From: Bacteroidota bacterium
GTDB taxonomy: Bacteria; Bacteroidota; Bacteroidia; Flavobacteriales_F; PHOS-HE28
Direction of reading: 5' to 3'
Assembly: GCA_023418095.1 (NCBI GenBank)
Contig: JAEZDL010000152.1
Coordinates: 1-7,961 of the forward strand
DNA length: 7,961 nt
The first letter of the stretch is position 1. Every line of letters starts with the position of its first letter. The translations under genes were made by a program, and so were the position numbers. Shown piece by piece: positions 6,082 through 7,961 of this stretch. The notes under the pieces are model-generated. The model did no database searches, was not told the DNA's origin, and saw nothing but the letters and a program-made list of their open reading frames with translations.

Positions 6082-6097
6082 GCCGGAAAATATGTCA
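6081..6097 (+). repeat. Candidate operator copy 2: TGCCGGA-N6-GTCA
   Basis: TGCCGGA (6081-6087), six bases, then GTCA (6094-6097), a direct repeat of the copy at 6007, 74 bases away. It touches the -33-like element of the repressor promoter (6078-6081) and covers the -33-like element of the methyltransferase promoter (6091-6094). A protein bound here could block both. Confidence 0.45.
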
Positions 6098-6120
6098 ACA
6101 TTTTTTCCCGTCTACCTTTG
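6091..6120 (+). promoter_or_regulatory. Bacteroidetes-type promoter of the methyltransferase operon
   Basis: TACCTTTG at 6113-6120 matches TAnnTTTG exactly. TATG at 6091-6094 is a one-mismatch -33 element with an 18-base spacer. Transcription would begin near 6125, about 20 bases before the ATG at 6146. The stretch 6050-6110 is clearly more AT-rich than its surroundings. Confidence 0.6.
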
Positions 6121-6145
6121 CTCCGACTTTTGATCCCTGCGATCC

Positions 6146-6922
6146 ATGGCCAGTGAACTGGAGACCTATTTCAGGAGCAACACGAAGCGGTTGATCCACA
6201 AATGGGAACACTACTTCGACATATACGAACGTCATTTCGATAGGTATCGCGGGAAGCAGATCGTGGTGGTGGAGATCGGTGTATCCCAAGGGGGAAGCCT
6301 GCAGATGTGGAAGCACTATTTCGGCGACAAGGCGATGATCCATGGGATCGATGTGGATCCCAACTGCAAACAGTTCGAAGAGGAGCGCATCAAGATCTTC
6401 ATCGGCTCACAATCCGATCGGAAATTCCTTCGGGAAGTGAAGCGGAAGATCCCCCCGATCGATATCCTGATCGATGACGGCGGCCATACGATGCGCCAGC
6501 AGATAACCACCTATCAGGAGTTGTTCGATCATGTGAAAAGCGATGGCGTCTATCTCTGCGAGGACCTTCATACTTCTTACTGGTTGAAATGGGGTGGAGG
6601 TCATCAGCGAAGAGGTACGTTCATTGAATTCTGTAAAGGCCTGATCGATCGATTGCACGCCTTCCATTCGGAACAATCGAGTTTGAGGCCGGATGGCTTC
6701 ACCCGGTCGGTGGGATCCATCCATTTCTATGACAGTATCGTGGTGATCGAAAAACAACCACGGGGGGCGCCTGTCCATAGCAAGACCGGGGAGGCCACCT
6801 TTTCGCGCGCCAGAAAACGCAACCTCACGCAGAAGATCATCAAGGGTGGTGGTGATGTGATGCTGAATGCCATCAACAGAACGTTGCGGGCCTTGCGCCT
6901 GCCGGGTTTCATCTGGCGTTGA
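6146..6922 (+). CDS. Class I SAM-dependent methyltransferase (MycE-like sugar/macrolide O-methyltransferase family)
   Basis: A 258-residue, probably cytoplasmic methyltransferase. Seen: KWEHYFDIYERHFDRYRG (19-36), the SAM-binding glycine motif VEIGVSQGGS (42-51), the acidic end of strand 2 GIDVDP (67-72), IDDGGH (109-114), and CEDLHTSYW (138-146) followed by a glycine-rich WGGG (149-152). The pattern 'EIGV..GGSL.MW', IDDGGH and EDLHTSYW recalls the MycE group of metal-dependent sugar O-methyltransferases; the acidic residues of IDDGGH and EDLH would be metal or catalytic candidates. Residues 205-258 are a basic tail beyond the core fold. The true substrate is unknown. Its place at the head of an operon with a KdsC-like phosphatase suggests an envelope glycan or lipid substrate, which is inference. 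The gene has its own -7 box and is divergent from the S24 repressor. Confidence 0.8.
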   Translation: MASELETYFRSNTKRLIHKWEHYFDIYERHFDRYRGKQIVVVEIGVSQGGSLQMWKHYFGDKAMIHGIDVDPNCKQFEEERIKIFIGSQSDRKFLREVKRKIPPIDILIDDGGHTMRQQITTYQELFDHVKSDGVYLCEDLHTSYWLKWGGGHQRRGTFIEFCKGLIDRLHAFHSEQSSLRPDGFTRSVGSIHFYDSIVVIEKQPRGAPVHSKTGEATFSRARKRNLTQKIIKGGGDVMLNAINRTLRALRLPGFIWR

Positions 6923-6926
6923 TCAC

Positions 6927-7454
6927 ATGAACGACCGATCCTTCAAGGAAGAACTGGCCAACCTCGAGACCTTCATCTTCGATCTTGATGGTGTGTTCAC
7001 GGACAATTCCGTTGAACTCGTGACCGGCGAGGAACCGCGCCGCACCTTTTATGTACGCGACGCGTACGCCGTGCAACATGCGGTGAAGGAAGGGCTGCGC
7101 ATACTGATCATGAGCGGCGGCCGATCCAAAGCGGTGGAGGAAAGCCTGCAACGATCGGGCGTGAAGGAGGTGTACATGTCTGTGGCCGACAAGCTCTCGC
7201 TCTTTCGCGACCTATGCAGCAACGCCGGTATCGATCCAGCCACCACGGCCTACATGGGCGACGATATTCCCGATCTGCCGGTGATGCGATCGGTGGCCCT
7301 GCCCTGTTGCCCGGCCGATGCCGCCGAGGAAGTGAAGGCGATAAGCGCATTCATCAGTAAGAGCAATGGTGGTCGCGGGTGCGTGCGCGATCTGCTGGAA
7401 CAGGTCTTGAAAGTACAGGGGCGCTGGCTCACCACCCGATCGTATACTTGGTGA
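6927..7454 (+). CDS. KdsC-like HAD phosphatase
   Basis: A 175-residue HAD hydrolase of the KdsC type (3-deoxy-D-manno-octulosonate 8-phosphate phosphatase, of the Kdo pathway to lipopolysaccharide). Motif I is FDLDGVFTD (18-26) with nucleophile Asp19 and Asp21; motif II is IMSGGRS (61-67) with Ser63; motif III is Lys89 in ADKLS; motif IV is YMGDDIPDLPVM (109-120) with Asp112/Asp113. The C-terminal GGRGCVRD (148-155) is also typical. Length fits the family, which lacks a large cap and works as a tetramer. One oddity: the usual 'RDGYGI/RDGYAM' loop is RDAYAV (44-49) here, so substrate preference may differ from Kdo-8-phosphate. The start at 6927 is 4 bases after the methyltransferase stop; the same frame is open upstream, but only inside that gene. 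Confidence 0.85.
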   Translation: MNDRSFKEELANLETFIFDLDGVFTDNSVELVTGEEPRRTFYVRDAYAVQHAVKEGLRILIMSGGRSKAVEESLQRSGVKEVYMSVADKLSLFRDLCSNAGIDPATTAYMGDDIPDLPVMRSVALPCCPADAAEEVKAISAFISKSNGGRGCVRDLLEQVLKVQGRWLTTRSYTW

Positions 7455-7455
7455 C

Positions 7456-7961
7456 ATGCGCGACCTGATCAAGCTTACCCGCCCGATCAATCTGTTGATC
7501 ATCGGCATCACGATGGTGTTGATGAGGCACGGGGTGATCGAAGGGAATCTGATCCGTGGCCTTAAGGCGCTTCTACTTTACCTGGGTGATGGGACCGATA
7601 TCGATCGGCTCGCGCTCCCACCCTGGTTCGGTGCGCAGATGCCTGTACCGCTTTTCGCCTTGCTGGTGCTGAGCACCGTGCTCATAGCGGCCGGCGGAAA
7701 TGTGATCAACGACTATTTCGATACTCGCATCGATCGCATCAACAAACCCGGTGAAGTGATCGTGGGCAGGAAAGTGGAACGCCGCAAGGCGATGCTCGCG
7801 CATCTCGTGCTCAGCGCGATCGGCCTGCTGTGCGGGCTTTTCGTGGCATGGCGCACCGGAATGATCCAGCTGGTCTCCATTCCTGCGTTCGCGATCGCAG
7901 CGCTCTGGTCCTACAGCACGATGTTGAAGAGGCAGCTGATCGCCGGGAATGTCCTGGTGGC
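7456..7961 (+). CDS. UbiA-family prenyltransferase, N-terminal part (3' end outside window)
   Basis: The first 168 residues of a polytopic inner-membrane prenyltransferase; the frame runs off the window. It starts 1 base after the phosphatase stop, so translation is probably coupled. Residues 4-22 (LIKLTRPINLLIIGITMVLM) match the 'L..L.R..N' opening of UbiA proteins. NVINDYFDTRIDRINKP (82-98) is the first Asp-rich, Mg-diphosphate-binding motif (Asp86, Asp89, Asp93). Further hydrophobic helices include about 66-81, 113-131 and 136-153. In Bacteroidetes, the UbiA protein next to a KdsC-like gene is usually annotated as geranylgeranylglycerol-phosphate geranylgeranyltransferase; the second Asp motif lies outside the window, so the specific reaction is open. 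Residues 28-62 form a loop longer than I expect between helix 1 and the motif. Confidence 0.85.
   Translation, partial: MRDLIKLTRPINLLIIGITMVLMRHGVIEGNLIRGLKALLLYLGDGTDIDRLALPPWFGAQMPVPLFALLVLSTVLIAAGGNVINDYFDTRIDRINKPGEVIVGRKVERRKAMLAHLVLSAIGLLCGLFVAWRTGMIQLVSIPAFAIAALWSYSTMLKRQLIAGNVLV

Noticed and set aside
6076..6098. TTGACA-like sequence on the - strand (6098 to 6093) as a sigma-70 -35 box
   Set aside because: No TATAAT-like partner at proper spacing, and Bacteroidetes promoters use TTTG/TAnnTTTG; the box at 6056-6049 explains this strand better.

Overview
The window looks like chromosomal DNA from a fairly GC-rich member of the Bacteroidetes, probably Flavobacteriales-like. Four things point there: a secreted enzyme ending in a type IX secretion (T9SS) sorting domain; Bacteroidetes-type -7 promoter boxes (TAnnTTTG) with few Shine-Dalgarno sequences; a LexA/S24-type regulator with the AKAGYAAGY linker common in that phylum; and a KdsC-like phosphatase next to a UbiA-family prenyltransferase. 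There is no insertion sequence, tRNA, rRNA, CRISPR array or phage module. I see no clearly new multi-gene defence or mobile system; the most interesting signals are regulatory and compositional. Taxonomy and functions are read by eye, with no database search.

Layout. Left part (1-3588, + strand): the 3' end of an MBOAT O-acyltransferase gene; a small secreted protein with a Spy/CpxP-like helical core and a Thr/Pro/Ala-rich tail; a strong hairpin terminator; a secreted PQQ-type sugar dehydrogenase with a T9SS C-terminal domain; and a secreted protein of unknown function. Middle part (3602-5991, - strand): the Na+/H+ antiporter NhaA, convergent with the unknown gene, and upstream of it an XRE-HTH/S24 repressor. 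Right part (6146-7961, + strand): a class I methyltransferase, a KdsC-like HAD phosphatase and a UbiA-family prenyltransferase cut by the window edge, packed with gaps of 4 and 1 bases, so probably one operon.

The 154-base AT-rich region between the repressor and the methyltransferase is the regulatory centre. It carries a Bacteroidetes-type promoter on each strand and two copies of TGCCGGA-N6-GTCA, one of them lying over the upstream elements of both promoters. The simplest reading is that the repressor controls itself and the divergent envelope/lipid operon. A second cluster of inverted repeats lies in the 197 bases upstream of nhaA. The whole window is very rich in GATC and especially CGATCG.

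There is no gene-free stretch over 300 bases. The larger gaps are 356-570 (one hairpin), 1108-1239 (terminator and promoter), 4967-5163 (inverted repeats) and 5992-6145 (divergent promoters).
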